DNA from: Actinomycetota bacterium
Lineage (GTDB): Bacteria; Actinomycetota; Actinomycetes; UBA12327
Reading direction: 5' to 3'
Assembly: GCA_003529305.1 (NCBI GenBank)
Contig: DPWC01000193.1
Span: forward strand, 1 to 6,511
DNA length: 6,511 nt
The notes beneath the pieces are model-generated. The model was not told where the DNA came from. It ran no database searches and saw only the letters and a list, made by a program, of their open reading frames with translations. The position numbers and the translations under genes were made by a program. Shown here one piece after another: positions 1-5,804 of this stretch (the first letter of the stretch is position 1; every line of letters begins with the position of its first letter).

Positions 1-956
1 GCGCGGTACCACTGCACCAGATCGGCTTGCGGCACCGGCGGAGCAAAGCGCACGCGGTCCGCGATACGCAAGGAACCGGCCAGACCTTGTAAATGGTCGG
101 GGAAGGCCGTGTCAGCCCCTGAAGGTCCCCCCACCACGGCAACAACAAGTCGCGATCGGTGTTCGGGCGCGCGTTGGAACAGTCGCGCCACAGCGCGCAG
201 CAGAACATCGGGCGCTTTCAACGGCTGGATGCGGCCGACGAAGACCACGAGTTCGTCATCTAAGCCAATACCAAGTTGTTGCCGTGCTTGCCGACTATCA
301 CCAGGACGGAACCGATCAAGATCGACCCCTGGTGCGACAACGGCTACTTGCTCGGGGCGCGCACCGTAGAGCTCCATGAGGTGGCGTGCTTCGTCATCGG
401 TGTTGGCCACCACGCAATCGGAGGCTTCCACCACCTGTGTTTCACCGATCTCACGAGCCGTGGGTTCGGGAACATCTCCTTCAGCCAGCGACAGGTTCTT
501 CACCCGTGCCATCGTGTGCATGGAGTGCACCAGTGGCACACCCCAGCGTTCCTTGGCCAGCCAACCGACCTGACCGCTGAGCCAATAGTGCGAGTGAATG
601 AGGTCGTAATAGCCCGGATCAGCCGCTGCTTCGGCCCGCAGCACACCGGAAGTCAACGCGCACAACTGGGTCGGCAGGTCTTCCTTCGCCAACCCTTCAA
701 AAGGTCCGGCTGTCACATGACGAACCAGAACTCCCTCATCGAGGGTGACAACCGGATCGAGGTCACTCGATGTTGCGCGCGTGAATATCTCGACTTGCGT
801 CCCCATCTGCGCGAGGCGTCGCGATAACTCCACGACATAGACATTCATTCCGCCGGCATCGCCTACTCCGGGCTGTTCCAGCGGCGAGGAATGCACAGAA
901 AGCATCGCCACTCGCTGGGGCACCAGACCCGATGCGCCCACGGCGGACAACTTCAT
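1..956 (-). CDS. mshA: D-inositol-3-phosphate glycosyltransferase MshA (mycothiol biosynthesis), C-terminus outside window
   Basis: This is a cytosolic GT4 (GT-B fold) enzyme that transfers GlcNAc from UDP-GlcNAc to 1D-myo-inositol 3-phosphate, the first committed step of mycothiol synthesis. The visible 318 residues include [10 protein letters not shown] (17-26), the glycine-rich loop GDAGGMNVY (32-40), [17 protein letters not shown] (84-100), [12 protein letters not shown] (121-132), the HTMARVKN stretch (147-154) and the domain-two start [11 protein letters not shown] (240-250), all typical of MshA rather than of a generic GT4. K91, Y124, T148 and R168 fall where, from memory, Corynebacterium MshA binds the inositol phosphate. 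The C-terminal donor-binding part, including the usual E-x7-E, lies beyond position 1. The ATG at 956 is the first possible start, because an in-frame TAG lies two codons upstream. The Shine-Dalgarno sequence is poor, so a GTG at codon 6 or 12 is possible. It lies 59 nt after the DUF2516 gene and may be co-transcribed with it. Confidence 0.95.
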   Translation of the reverse strand, partial: MKLSAVGASGLVPQRVAMLSVHSSPLEQPGVGDAGGMNVYVVELSRRLAQMGTQVEIFTRATSSDLDPVVTLDEGVLVRHVTAGPFEGLAKEDLPTQLCALTSGVLRAEAAADPGYYDLIHSHYWLSGQVGWLAKERWGVPLVHSMHTMARVKNLSLAEGDVPEPTAREIGETQVVEASDCVVANTDDEARHLMELYGARPEQVAVVAPGVDLDRFRPGDSRQARQQLGIGLDDELVVFVGRIQPLKAPDVLLRAVARLFQRAPEHRSRLVVAVVGGPSGADTAFPDHLQGLAGSLRIADRVRFAPPVPQADLVQWYR

Positions 957-993
957 GGCCTAAGTGTGCCCCAACGCTCTATTAGTCGCTCAG

Positions 994-1013
994 CGCGAGG
1001 TCATGGCCTCGCG
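994..1013 (-). terminator. Perfect 7-bp hairpin between the DUF2516 gene and mshA
   Basis: CGCGAGG (994-1000) and CCTCGCG (1007-1013) form a perfect GC-rich stem around a 6-nt loop, starting two bases after the DUF2516 stop codon as read on the minus strand. No T-run follows, so it is not a classical intrinsic terminator. It could be an actinobacterial U-less terminator, a partial terminator lowering mshA expression, or an mRNA-stability element. Confidence 0.4.
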
Positions 1014-1015
1014 AC

Positions 1016-1327
1016 CTACCAGTCGCTTCGCGGAGGGCGCGGCGGCCCGCCGCTGACCTCGCGCACCGCGGGGCGAACATCCACGAAATAGACGATGGCT
1101 GCCACCGTGCCGGCCAGATTGATGGGATCAATCGGGGAACGCGAGATGACATTCCAGATGCCCGCGATCCCCAGCAGGATCATCCAGAGATTCTTGGTCT
1201 GCTTGCCCGCCGCAACGAAGGCATCTGCCCGCCGCACCACAGCGTCAACAAACAGCCAGATCTTGAACACCATGAGTCCTAGACCCAGCAGTCCTAAGAA
1301 ACCACCTACAGCTTGGAGTGCAGCCAT
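1016..1327 (-). CDS. DUF2516 family small membrane protein
   Basis: This encodes a 103-residue protein of unknown function that matches the actinobacterial DUF2516 family in length and pattern. A long hydrophobic segment at 7-31 runs into FVDAVVRR. It is followed by FVAAGKQTKNLW (37-48), a second hydrophobic stretch (47-61) and a third (71-82) ending in the typical YFVDVRPAVREV (80-91). The tail is short, proline/arginine-rich and probably cytosolic. The ATG at 1327 shares its A with the TGA stop of the upstream rsiG-like gene. A GTG one codon earlier (1330) would give a GTGA overlap instead. Either arrangement suggests translational coupling, which fits the lack of a clear Shine-Dalgarno sequence. 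The role of the family is unknown to me; the operon position links it physically to an anti-sigma factor and to mycothiol synthesis but does not define a function. Confidence 0.85.
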   Translation of the reverse strand: MAALQAVGGFLGLLGLGLMVFKIWLFVDAVVRRADAFVAAGKQTKNLWMILLGIAGIWNVISRSPIDPINLAGTVAAIVYFVDVRPAVREVSGGPPRPPRSDW

Positions 1328-1851
1328 CACTGCGAAGGTGAAGCCGCGGCCACGCGTCGACCGATTTCGGCCGCCAGCGCGTCTACGACACCCTGCACGC
1401 GCCGACGAAGCTTCGAGACTTGCTCCTCGTGTCTTTTCAACACATCAATCGCTGATGCCAACTGCTCATCACTGAGCGCCCCGACATCACTGAGTCGCAC
1501 ATCCGAGACCACACGCTCCACCACGCGTCGATGTTCATCTAGTCGCGAAGGCTGGGCCGACAAGTGGCGACCCGATCCCGTCGTCGATGCGCCTGGGTCG
1601 GCCAGGATGGAAGCCAGTTGATCGATGATGGATCCTGCGGAGCCACCAGCACGCCGCGCTTGCTCGGCCTCGGCAATATCGATGCGTCCTTGGATCAACC
1701 GTCGCACATACGACAGGTCCACTTCTTCTTGTTCGGCGTCCGCACGCTTGGCGCTGAGCAACTCCAAGTCAGCGGCTTCAAGGTCAGTCAGGAAGTCATC
1801 CGCCAACACCCGATCGATGCGACGGCGTCCGCCGGGCATGGGTGCGGTCAC
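1327..1851 (-). CDS. rsiG: RsiG-like cyclic di-GMP-dependent anti-sigma factor (AmfC/'aerial mycelium formation' family)
   Basis: This is a 174-residue, mostly helical, charged protein. In Streptomyces, RsiG holds the sigma factor WhiG inactive when loaded with a cyclic di-GMP dimer, using E-x3-S-x2-R-x3-Q-x3-D motifs on two antiparallel coiled-coil helices. Both motifs are perfect here: E43-S47-R50-Q54-D58 (EVDLSYVRRLIQGRID) and E142-S146-R149-Q153-D157 (EEQVSKLRRRVQGVVD). A flexible Gly/Ser/Ala/Pro linker (about 66-105) separates the helical halves, and LSDVGALSDEQLASAIDVLK precedes the second motif. Two motifs indicate the monomeric Streptomyces architecture rather than the single-motif homodimer reported for Rubrobacter. 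I prefer the GTG at 1851 because GAGGAAGGA lies 5 nt upstream. An ATG at 1893 would add 14 residues but has a weak ribosome site. It is first in an apparent operon with DUF2516 and mshA. WhiG itself is not in the window, so the sigma partner is inferred from the family. Confidence 0.88.
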   Translation of the reverse strand: MTAPMPGGRRRIDRVLADDFLTDLEAADLELLSAKRADAEQEEVDLSYVRRLIQGRIDIAEAEQARRAGGSAGSIIDQLASILADPGASTTGSGRHLSAQPSRLDEHRRVVERVVSDVRLSDVGALSDEQLASAIDVLKRHEEQVSKLRRRVQGVVDALAAEIGRRVAAASPSQ

Positions 1852-1856
1852 GAGCG

Positions 1857-1865
1857 TCCTTCCTC
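1857..1865 (-). promoter_or_regulatory. Ribosome binding site that decides the rsiG-like start
   Basis: The minus strand reads GAGGAAGGA here, 5 nt before the GTG at 1851. The more upstream ATG at 1893 has no comparable site. This favours the 174-residue product over the 188-residue one. Confidence 0.65.
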
Positions 1866-1948
1866 TGCGGGCCGAAGTCGGCCTCAATGCCATTGTCCGG
1901 CGTGAGACAGCCGATCAATACCCCCATCGTGGCACGAATCTCTGGCTT

Positions 1949-1968
1949 GGGGCGGCAAATACCGCCCC
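1949..1968. promoter_or_regulatory. Perfect inverted repeat (candidate operator) in the divergent intergenic region
   Basis: GGGGCGG (1949-1955) and CCGCCCC (1962-1968) are perfect 7-nt arms around the 6-nt AT-rich centre CAAATA. CTTG (1946-1949) and CAAG (1971-1974) could lengthen the symmetry imperfectly. It lies between two divergent genes and directly abuts the candidate -35 element of the rightward promoter, as a dimeric regulator's operator would. A transcribed hairpin for the leftward transcript is the alternative. Confidence 0.45.
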
Positions 1969-1969
1969 C

Positions 1970-1997
1970 TCAAGGAACTGCTCAGACCTGCCGATGT
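1970..1997 (+). promoter_or_regulatory. Candidate WhiG/sigma-28-type promoter for the DUF4388 gene
   Basis: TCAA (1970-1973), a 16-nt spacer and GCCGATGT (1990-1997) match 3 of 4 and 6 of 8 positions of the TAAA / GCCGATAA consensus known for FliA- and WhiG-type sigma factors, with spacing close to the usual 15-16. It points to the gene at 2068 and would give a leader of about 65 nt. The match is imperfect and short, so chance is a real alternative. Confidence 0.35.
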
Positions 1998-2007
1998 TCC
2001 CGGCAGG
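1987..2007. promoter_or_regulatory. Second perfect inverted repeat overlapping the candidate -10 element
   Basis: CCTGCCG (1987-1993) and CGGCAGG (2001-2007) are perfect arms around a 7-nt centre. The left arm contains the first bases of GCCGATGT, and the repeat covers the expected transcription start. It could be an operator acting by occlusion or the first hairpin of a structured leader. It is unrelated in sequence to the repeat at 1949-1968. Confidence 0.4.
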
Positions 2008-2024
2008 GAAGGGCCCCGAAAGGT

Positions 2025-2038
2025 CCGTGACGCCACGG
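2025..2038 (+). other. Small hairpin in the DUF4388 leader
   Basis: CCGTG (2025-2029) pairs with CACGG (2034-2038) across a 4-nt loop. Upstream, CC-GAAA-GG forms a GNRA-like mini-loop. The stems are short, and I recognise no riboswitch class. Confidence 0.25.
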
Positions 2039-2056
2039 GCCGCCTGCACCACGGAA

Positions 2057-2064
2057 AAGGAGGA
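2057..2064 (+). promoter_or_regulatory. Strong ribosome binding site of the DUF4388 gene
   Basis: AAGGAGGA is an almost ideal Shine-Dalgarno sequence. GGAGG ends 4 nt before the ATG at 2068. The in-frame TTG at 2065 is too close to it, so the ATG is the start. Confidence 0.8.
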
Positions 2065-2067
2065 TTG

Positions 2068-3399
2068 ATGACGCAGTTCGATGCTGACTTCCATCAGTCC
2101 ACCGTCGTGGGCGCAGTGCCTGCTGAGCCCACCCGTCCAGCGTCGTTGCCTGAGCCCACTGCGGTCGAATCGTTGTTGCTGGACCTTGCCACTCAGGAAG
2201 CCACCGGCTCACTCATGATGGTTGACCCCACGGACGATCGGGCGACGGTGTGGCTGCGCGACGGCCGTCTCTACAGCCTGTCAGTGCCTGGTCGCCGAGC
2301 ACTTCTCGGTGTGCGACTGGTTTCGTGCGGTGCGCTGACTCCCGAACAACTCGGTGAGGCCCTCGAGGCACAGCGCCACGACATGCGCGGATGGCGACTG
2401 GGTGAACTACTCGTTCATCTGGGGTATGTCCAGGCGCCGGTGATCGATTCCTTCGTGCGCGAGCAGATGCACGACATGCTAGCCAGCATCATCGACTGGC
2501 AAGTGGTGACCAGTCAGTTCCGCAATGGCGACCGCACTCGCCACGATTTCATCCCGCAAGACATCGCCGCGCTGCTCAAAGAGATCCACGACCGGCGGAC
2601 TCGCTGGACCCAGGTTCTTTCGCGCATCGGCGAGGAGACTGTCGTGCCGCGGATCGGTCCTCATGCTGCGCAACGCACGCAATACCTTGAGCCCCGACAG
2701 TGGGCGGTTCTGGGGAAGGTGGATGGCCACCGGACCCTGCTGGACCTAGCCGATGAATGCGGTTTCACCCCGCTGGAGGCAGGTGAACTCCTCGTGCAAC
2801 TGATCGACGGCGGAGTGACCATCCTGCCGACGACACCGCAAGGGGAACCGGCGATCGTGAGTGCGGATGTGATCCCCGTGATCGATCTGCAAGAGGCGGC
2901 CTACAGCCCGGCCGTCGCCGTCGAGCCAGTCGCTGTTCAACCCGTCGCTGTCGAGCCGGTCTCTGTTGAACCGGCCGCTGTCGAGCCGATCGCTGTTGAA
3001 CCGGCCGCCACGGTGACGCCACGACCCGAACTTGCTGCTCTGCTCACGGCCTTCAACCGTGAGGCCGACGATGCCGCCGCGCCAACGCCACCCGAGGGTG
3101 CACCAGTAGCCGCCGATACTGCGGATACCGAGTCGGCGACGAACCCTGCTGAAAACTCCAGTGTGGTTGATCAATCCCCTGTCGCATCAAGCCCCTCGCA
3201 GCCGGAATTCTTCACGCGCGCTGCCGACAGCAGTCTGCTCATGCGCGAACTAACCAGCCTGTCCCGCGCCGAGGACGAAGCTCGTCGCGGCGGAGCTCCT
3301 GCGCAGTCCACCAGTGACGGCGTCCAAGAGTCGGAGGAGACCAGTTCCTCCTCATCTGTCGACGACGACACCAAGAAGCGCGGAATCTTCCGCCGCTGA
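2068..3399 (+). CDS. DUF4388 (PATAN) protein with MshEN-like tandem motif and VEP-repeat tail
   Basis: This encodes a 443-residue soluble protein with no signal peptide or membrane segment. Residues 33-72 (ATGSLMMVD, then VWLRDGRLYSLSV) and 134-156 (HDMLASIIDW, then the strand leading to RNG) look like the two halves of a DUF4388/PATAN domain. Between them lie two repeats fitting the MshEN pattern RLG-x2-L-x3-G-x6-L-x3-L-x2-Q: residues 79-102, whose first Arg is Leu, and 110-133, with RLG intact and conservative changes later. Residues 182-255 resemble the winged-helix-like segment often following DUF4388 (GKVDGHRTLLDLADECGF). Six VEP-type pentapeptides (283-312) lead into a disordered Ala/Pro/Ser/acidic tail containing SSSSSVDDD and ending in basic KKRGIFRR. 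DUF4388 proteins occur in gliding, pilus and two-component contexts, but the exact role is unknown. It is divergent from the rsiG-like gene and convergent with the sugar-phosphate transferase gene. Confidence 0.85.
   Translation: MTQFDADFHQSTVVGAVPAEPTRPASLPEPTAVESLLLDLATQEATGSLMMVDPTDDRATVWLRDGRLYSLSVPGRRALLGVRLVSCGALTPEQLGEALEAQRHDMRGWRLGELLVHLGYVQAPVIDSFVREQMHDMLASIIDWQVVTSQFRNGDRTRHDFIPQDIAALLKEIHDRRTRWTQVLSRIGEETVVPRIGPHAAQRTQYLEPRQWAVLGKVDGHRTLLDLADECGFTPLEAGELLVQLIDGGVTILPTTPQGEPAIVSADVIPVIDLQEAAYSPAVAVEPVAVQPVAVEPVSVEPAAVEPIAVEPAATVTPRPELAALLTAFNREADDAAAPTPPEGAPVAADTADTESATNPAENSSVVDQSPVASSPSQPEFFTRAADSSLLMRELTSLSRAEDEARRGGAPAQSTSDGVQESEETSSSSSVDDDTKKRGIFRR
2914..3003 (+). repeat. Six tandem 15-bp units encoding (V/A/I)(A/S)V(E/Q)P
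   Basis: Six in-frame units encode VAVEP, VAVQP, VAVEP, VSVEP, AAVEP and IAVEP. At the DNA level odd units end GTCGAGCC(A/G) and even units end GTT(C/G)AACC(C/G), so the array behaves as three 30-bp dimers. The product is a rigid, acidic, proline-spaced linker between the folded N-terminal part and the disordered tail. Confidence 0.9.
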
Positions 3400-3402
3400 G
3401 CC

Positions 3403-3418
3403 GAGGTTGACGAACCTC
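3403..3418. terminator. Possible bidirectional terminator between convergent genes
   Basis: GAGGTT (3403-3408) and AACCTC (3413-3418) form a 6-bp stem with a GACG loop, centred in the 40-nt gap between two convergent stop codons (3399 and 3440). There is no T-run on either side. The position is the best argument. Confidence 0.4.
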
Positions 3419-3439
3419 TGGGCTGGATTAGCGGGTAAC

Positions 3440-4897
3440 TCAGTAGGCCCCTTGGCCACGCACCACGGCCAACGCCGTCCGCAACAAGATTGCGATGTCC
3501 AATGACAGCGACCAGTTCTCCACGTAGTAAAGGTCAAGTCGCACGGCTTCGTCCCAGGACTGATCGCCGCGGCCACTGACTTGCCACAAGCCAGTGATAC
3601 CCGGGCGCACCAGCATCCGACGCCGCTCATCTCCTCGGAACTGCTCGTCGGCAACGGCCAACGGACGCGGTCCGACCAACGACATCGAGCCGGCGAGCAC
3701 ATTGAACAGCTGGGGCAGTTCGTCGACTGAGGTTCGCCGCAGTACTCGTCCCACTGGCGTGATTCGGGGGTCGTCCTTGATCTTGAACAGCGGACCAGAA
3801 GCCTCATTGCGATCCGCCAGCTCTGAGAGCACCGCCTCAGCATCAGGTCGCATGGAGCGAAACTTCAGGCAGGCAAAAGTCGATCCATCACGCCCCACGC
3901 GTTCTTGCCGGAAGAGCACCGGTCCTGGCCCTGACAGGCGCACTGCCAACGCCGCCACCAGAAGGACTGGTGACAGAAGCACCAGCAGAAAAAAGCCACC
4001 CACCAGATCGACCGCACGCTTGACGACCCTGCGGCCACCAGTGAATTGGGGCTCGTCCACATAGATCAGCGGCAGTCCCGAGACCGGTCGCATCGTGATA
4101 CGCGGACCAGCAACATCGGCAATCGCCGGCGCGATCACCAAATCGATATCGCTGCCCTCCAGCGACCACGCAATACGCCGCACCCGTTCACTGCGGATCG
4201 CCAAACCGGCCGTCACGGCAACCGTGTCGGCCCCACAAGCACGCGCCGCACCAACGACATCCTCAATACTTCCGGTGACGGGAATGTCGCCATAACTTTG
4301 CTCACCATCACCGGCACTGCACGCTGCAACAACGGCGAAGCCGGCATGCGGATCCTGCGCAGTCTGTTGGGCGAGATCCAACACACCAGCCGCATCACCG
4401 ACAGCGAGAACGCGATTCAAATTCTCCCCATGACGACGAGTGGACTGCAGACGAAGTCGCACCATGTAGCGCACGAGAACCAACAGGAGAAAGCCGACCG
4501 GCAGGGCAACCGCCACAAAACCACGAGCGATCTCAAGTTTGAGTAAATACGAGACGATCGCGACGGCACCGAAGGTGCGAAATGTCGCCGCTGTGACTCT
4601 ACGAAACTCCTCAGTGCCGATCCCGAGCATGCGCGACTCATACACCCGCGAATAGGCCAACAGAGCCATCCACAGACCCCAGAGCAGTGCAGCAACGGAG
4701 CCGTAACTGATCGGCGAGACATCGCCGATGTCTCCAAAGCGCACGAAGTAGGCCAGCACCATGGCGAAGGCGATGCAGACGAGATCAGCCAGGATCAACT
4801 CAATGGCACGAGCTCGCCTCCACGACTGCGTCGTCATGCCTTCAGCCGCTTGGGCACCCTCGCGTACGCTGGCCACACCGGGGAAGTCGGGGTCCAC
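3440..4897 (-). CDS. Polyprenyl-phosphate sugar-1-phosphate transferase (WbaP / exopolysaccharide family)
   Basis: This membrane enzyme starts surface-polysaccharide units by moving a sugar 1-phosphate from a nucleotide sugar to undecaprenyl or decaprenyl phosphate. Counting from the GTG at 4897 (485 residues), four hydrophobic segments lie at about 29-49, 66-82, 109-120 and 127-146. A nucleotide-binding-like CoA_binding_3 region follows (about 160-280, beginning RVLAVGD). The catalytic PGT domain covers 292-485: VKRAVDLVGGFFLLVLLSP, FRQERVGRDG, CLKFRSM, the DE dyad at 392-393 in SVDELPQLFNVL, SLVGPRP (406-412), RPGITGLWQVSGR, and the ending NWSLSLDIAILLRT. All key motifs are present and the length is normal. 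The start is uncertain. The GTG at 4897 has GAGG 8 nt upstream. The ATG at 4837 (465 residues) sits just before the conserved part but has a badly spaced Shine-Dalgarno. The sugar cannot be deduced. The gene is divergent from the TagA-family gene. Confidence 0.93.
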   Translation of the reverse strand: MDPDFPGVASVREGAQAAEGMTTQSWRRARAIELILADLVCIAFAMVLAYFVRFGDIGDVSPISYGSVAALLWGLWMALLAYSRVYESRMLGIGTEEFRRVTAATFRTFGAVAIVSYLLKLEIARGFVAVALPVGFLLLVLVRYMVRLRLQSTRRHGENLNRVLAVGDAAGVLDLAQQTAQDPHAGFAVVAACSAGDGEQSYGDIPVTGSIEDVVGAARACGADTVAVTAGLAIRSERVRRIAWSLEGSDIDLVIAPAIADVAGPRITMRPVSGLPLIYVDEPQFTGGRRVVKRAVDLVGGFFLLVLLSPVLLVAALAVRLSGPGPVLFRQERVGRDGSTFACLKFRSMRPDAEAVLSELADRNEASGPLFKIKDDPRITPVGRVLRRTSVDELPQLFNVLAGSMSLVGPRPLAVADEQFRGDERRRMLVRPGITGLWQVSGRGDQSWDEAVRLDLYYVENWSLSLDIAILLRTALAVVRGQGAY

Positions 4898-4942
4898 GCC
4901 CCCATCCTCGCATCTCGACCCCGCTCCTCCTGCGGCTCCACT

Positions 4943-4955
4943 CGTGCGCCGCACG
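4943..4955. promoter_or_regulatory. 13-bp palindrome in the divergent polysaccharide control region
   Basis: CGTGCG-C-CGCACG is a perfect 6-1-6 inverted repeat in the short gap (4898-4991) between the divergent sugar transferase and TagA-family genes. It is well placed for an operator controlling both. I see no convincing -10/-35 pair in this GC-rich gap. Confidence 0.3.
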
Positions 4956-4982
4956 GGGACTCCGTCGGCCGCCCTGCACACC

Positions 4983-4987
4983 GGAGG
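4983..4987 (+). promoter_or_regulatory. Ribosome binding site fixing the TagA-family start
   Basis: GGAGG ends 4 nt before the ATG at 4992. The open frame continues 77 codons further upstream, but that stretch mostly overlaps the start of the opposite gene and lacks family similarity. Confidence 0.7.
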
Positions 4988-4991
4988 CGTC

Positions 4992-5801
4992 ATGAACCAC
5001 CGCGCAGCACCGCGGCGGTTGAACTGTGCCGGTGTGGGTATCGCCGCACTGGATGCTGCTGAGGCAGTGGCCTGGGTCATCGACCGTGCCCGCGACCTCA
5101 CCCAGACTCCTGTGAGTGCCCCCGGGGAGACCCCGTCATCTTCACCACCAGGCGTCGATGTGCATCTGTGCAATTCCTACACCTTGGCGCTGGCCGATAA
5201 GGAAGGCGACTATCGCGCGATGCTGGACGCAGCAACATTGAATCTGGCGGATGGCACACCCGTAATGCTCGCCAATCGACTGCTGCATCACGGTGCTCCC
5301 AAGGAGCGAGTACGCGGACCGGGACTGTTTGTCCAAGTGCTGCGGGCCGGCCGTGACGATGGCATCAAGCACTTCCTGCTCGGTTCAACACAAGACACCG
5401 TCGGTCGACTCCGCGATCGTCTGGAGCGTGAACTGCCCGGCGTTCAGATTGTCGGAACTATCGCACCGCCATTTCGCCCATTGACTGCACAGGAGCTCGA
5501 CGACATCACTTCGGCCATCGCCACCAGCGGCGCACACATTGTATGGGTGGGGCTTGGCACTCCGAAGCAAGATTGGGAGGTCGCCCGGTTGGCGGCCACG
5601 CTGCCTGTGGTGGCCATAGCTGTCGGAGCCGCCTTTGACTTCGTCGCAGGCACCGTTGCCGAGGCGCCACGATGGATGCAGCGCAGCGGCACCGAATGGA
5701 TCCACCGGCTGGGCTCTGAGCCCAAACGCCTATGGAAGCGCTATCTGCTTGGGGGGCCTCGCTTCGCTGCTGCAGTAGTGCGCCGACGAGGTCAGGGCTA
5801 G
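4992..5801 (+). CDS. WecG/TagA/CpsF family glycosyltransferase (GT26)
   Basis: GT26 enzymes add the second sugar (ManNAc, ManNAcA or similar) to a lipid-linked first sugar at the inner face of the membrane, in teichoic acid, capsule and enterobacterial common antigen pathways. The 269 residues show the family order: N61 (CNSYTLALADKEGDYRAML), LNLADGTPVM (83-92) with D87 at the place of the proposed catalytic Asp, RVRGPGLFVQVL (107-118), FLLGSTQDTVGRL (128-140), IVWVGLGTPKQDWEVA (183-198), GAAFDFVAGTVAEAPRWMQR (212-231) and the C-terminal basic, amphipathic EWIHRLGSEPKRLWKRYLLG (235-254), which in this family helps membrane association. A Pro/Ser-rich loop at about 38-55 replaces the usually short link before the first core strand. 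It precedes a GT4 gene by 3 nt in an apparent operon and is divergent from the initiating transferase whose lipid-linked product it probably extends. Donor and acceptor sugars are unknown. Confidence 0.93.
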   Translation: MNHRAAPRRLNCAGVGIAALDAAEAVAWVIDRARDLTQTPVSAPGETPSSSPPGVDVHLCNSYTLALADKEGDYRAMLDAATLNLADGTPVMLANRLLHHGAPKERVRGPGLFVQVLRAGRDDGIKHFLLGSTQDTVGRLRDRLERELPGVQIVGTIAPPFRPLTAQELDDITSAIATSGAHIVWVGLGTPKQDWEVARLAATLPVVAIAVGAAFDFVAGTVAEAPRWMQRSGTEWIHRLGSEPKRLWKRYLLGGPRFAAAVVRRRGQG

Positions 5802-5804
5802 ACC

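Noticed and set aside
109..827. Plus-strand open frames opposite mshA
   Set aside because: The minus strand carries an uninterrupted, clearly recognisable MshA. The plus frames have no family character and are shadows.
1910..1917. GCCGATCA as a second WhiG-type -10 element
   Set aside because: The nearest TCAA on the same strand is 22 nt upstream, too far, and a rightward start here would leave a leader of about 150 nt through both inverted repeats.
1998..2064. A cyclic di-GMP riboswitch in the DUF4388 leader
   Set aside because: There is a GAAA mini-loop and short stems, but the conserved GEMM core is not recognisable and the leader is too short for a complete aptamer plus expression platform.
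1095..2068. Plus-strand open frames opposite the DUF2516 and rsiG-like genes
   Set aside because: They are Arg/Ser/Thr-rich shadow frames with no ribosome sites, opposite two genes with recognised signatures.
2746..3174. Minus-strand open frame of 142 codons with repetitive Asp/Arg/Leu content
   Set aside because: It is the antisense shadow of the DUF4388 gene, and its repetitiveness comes from the VEP array on the other strand.
4838..5173. N-terminal extension of the sugar-phosphate transferase up to an ATG at 5173, and of the TagA-family gene back to 4761
   Set aside because: The two extensions would make divergent genes overlap by several hundred bases. Neither extension shows family similarity or hydrophobic segments, and internal starts with ribosome sites exist at 4897 and 4992.
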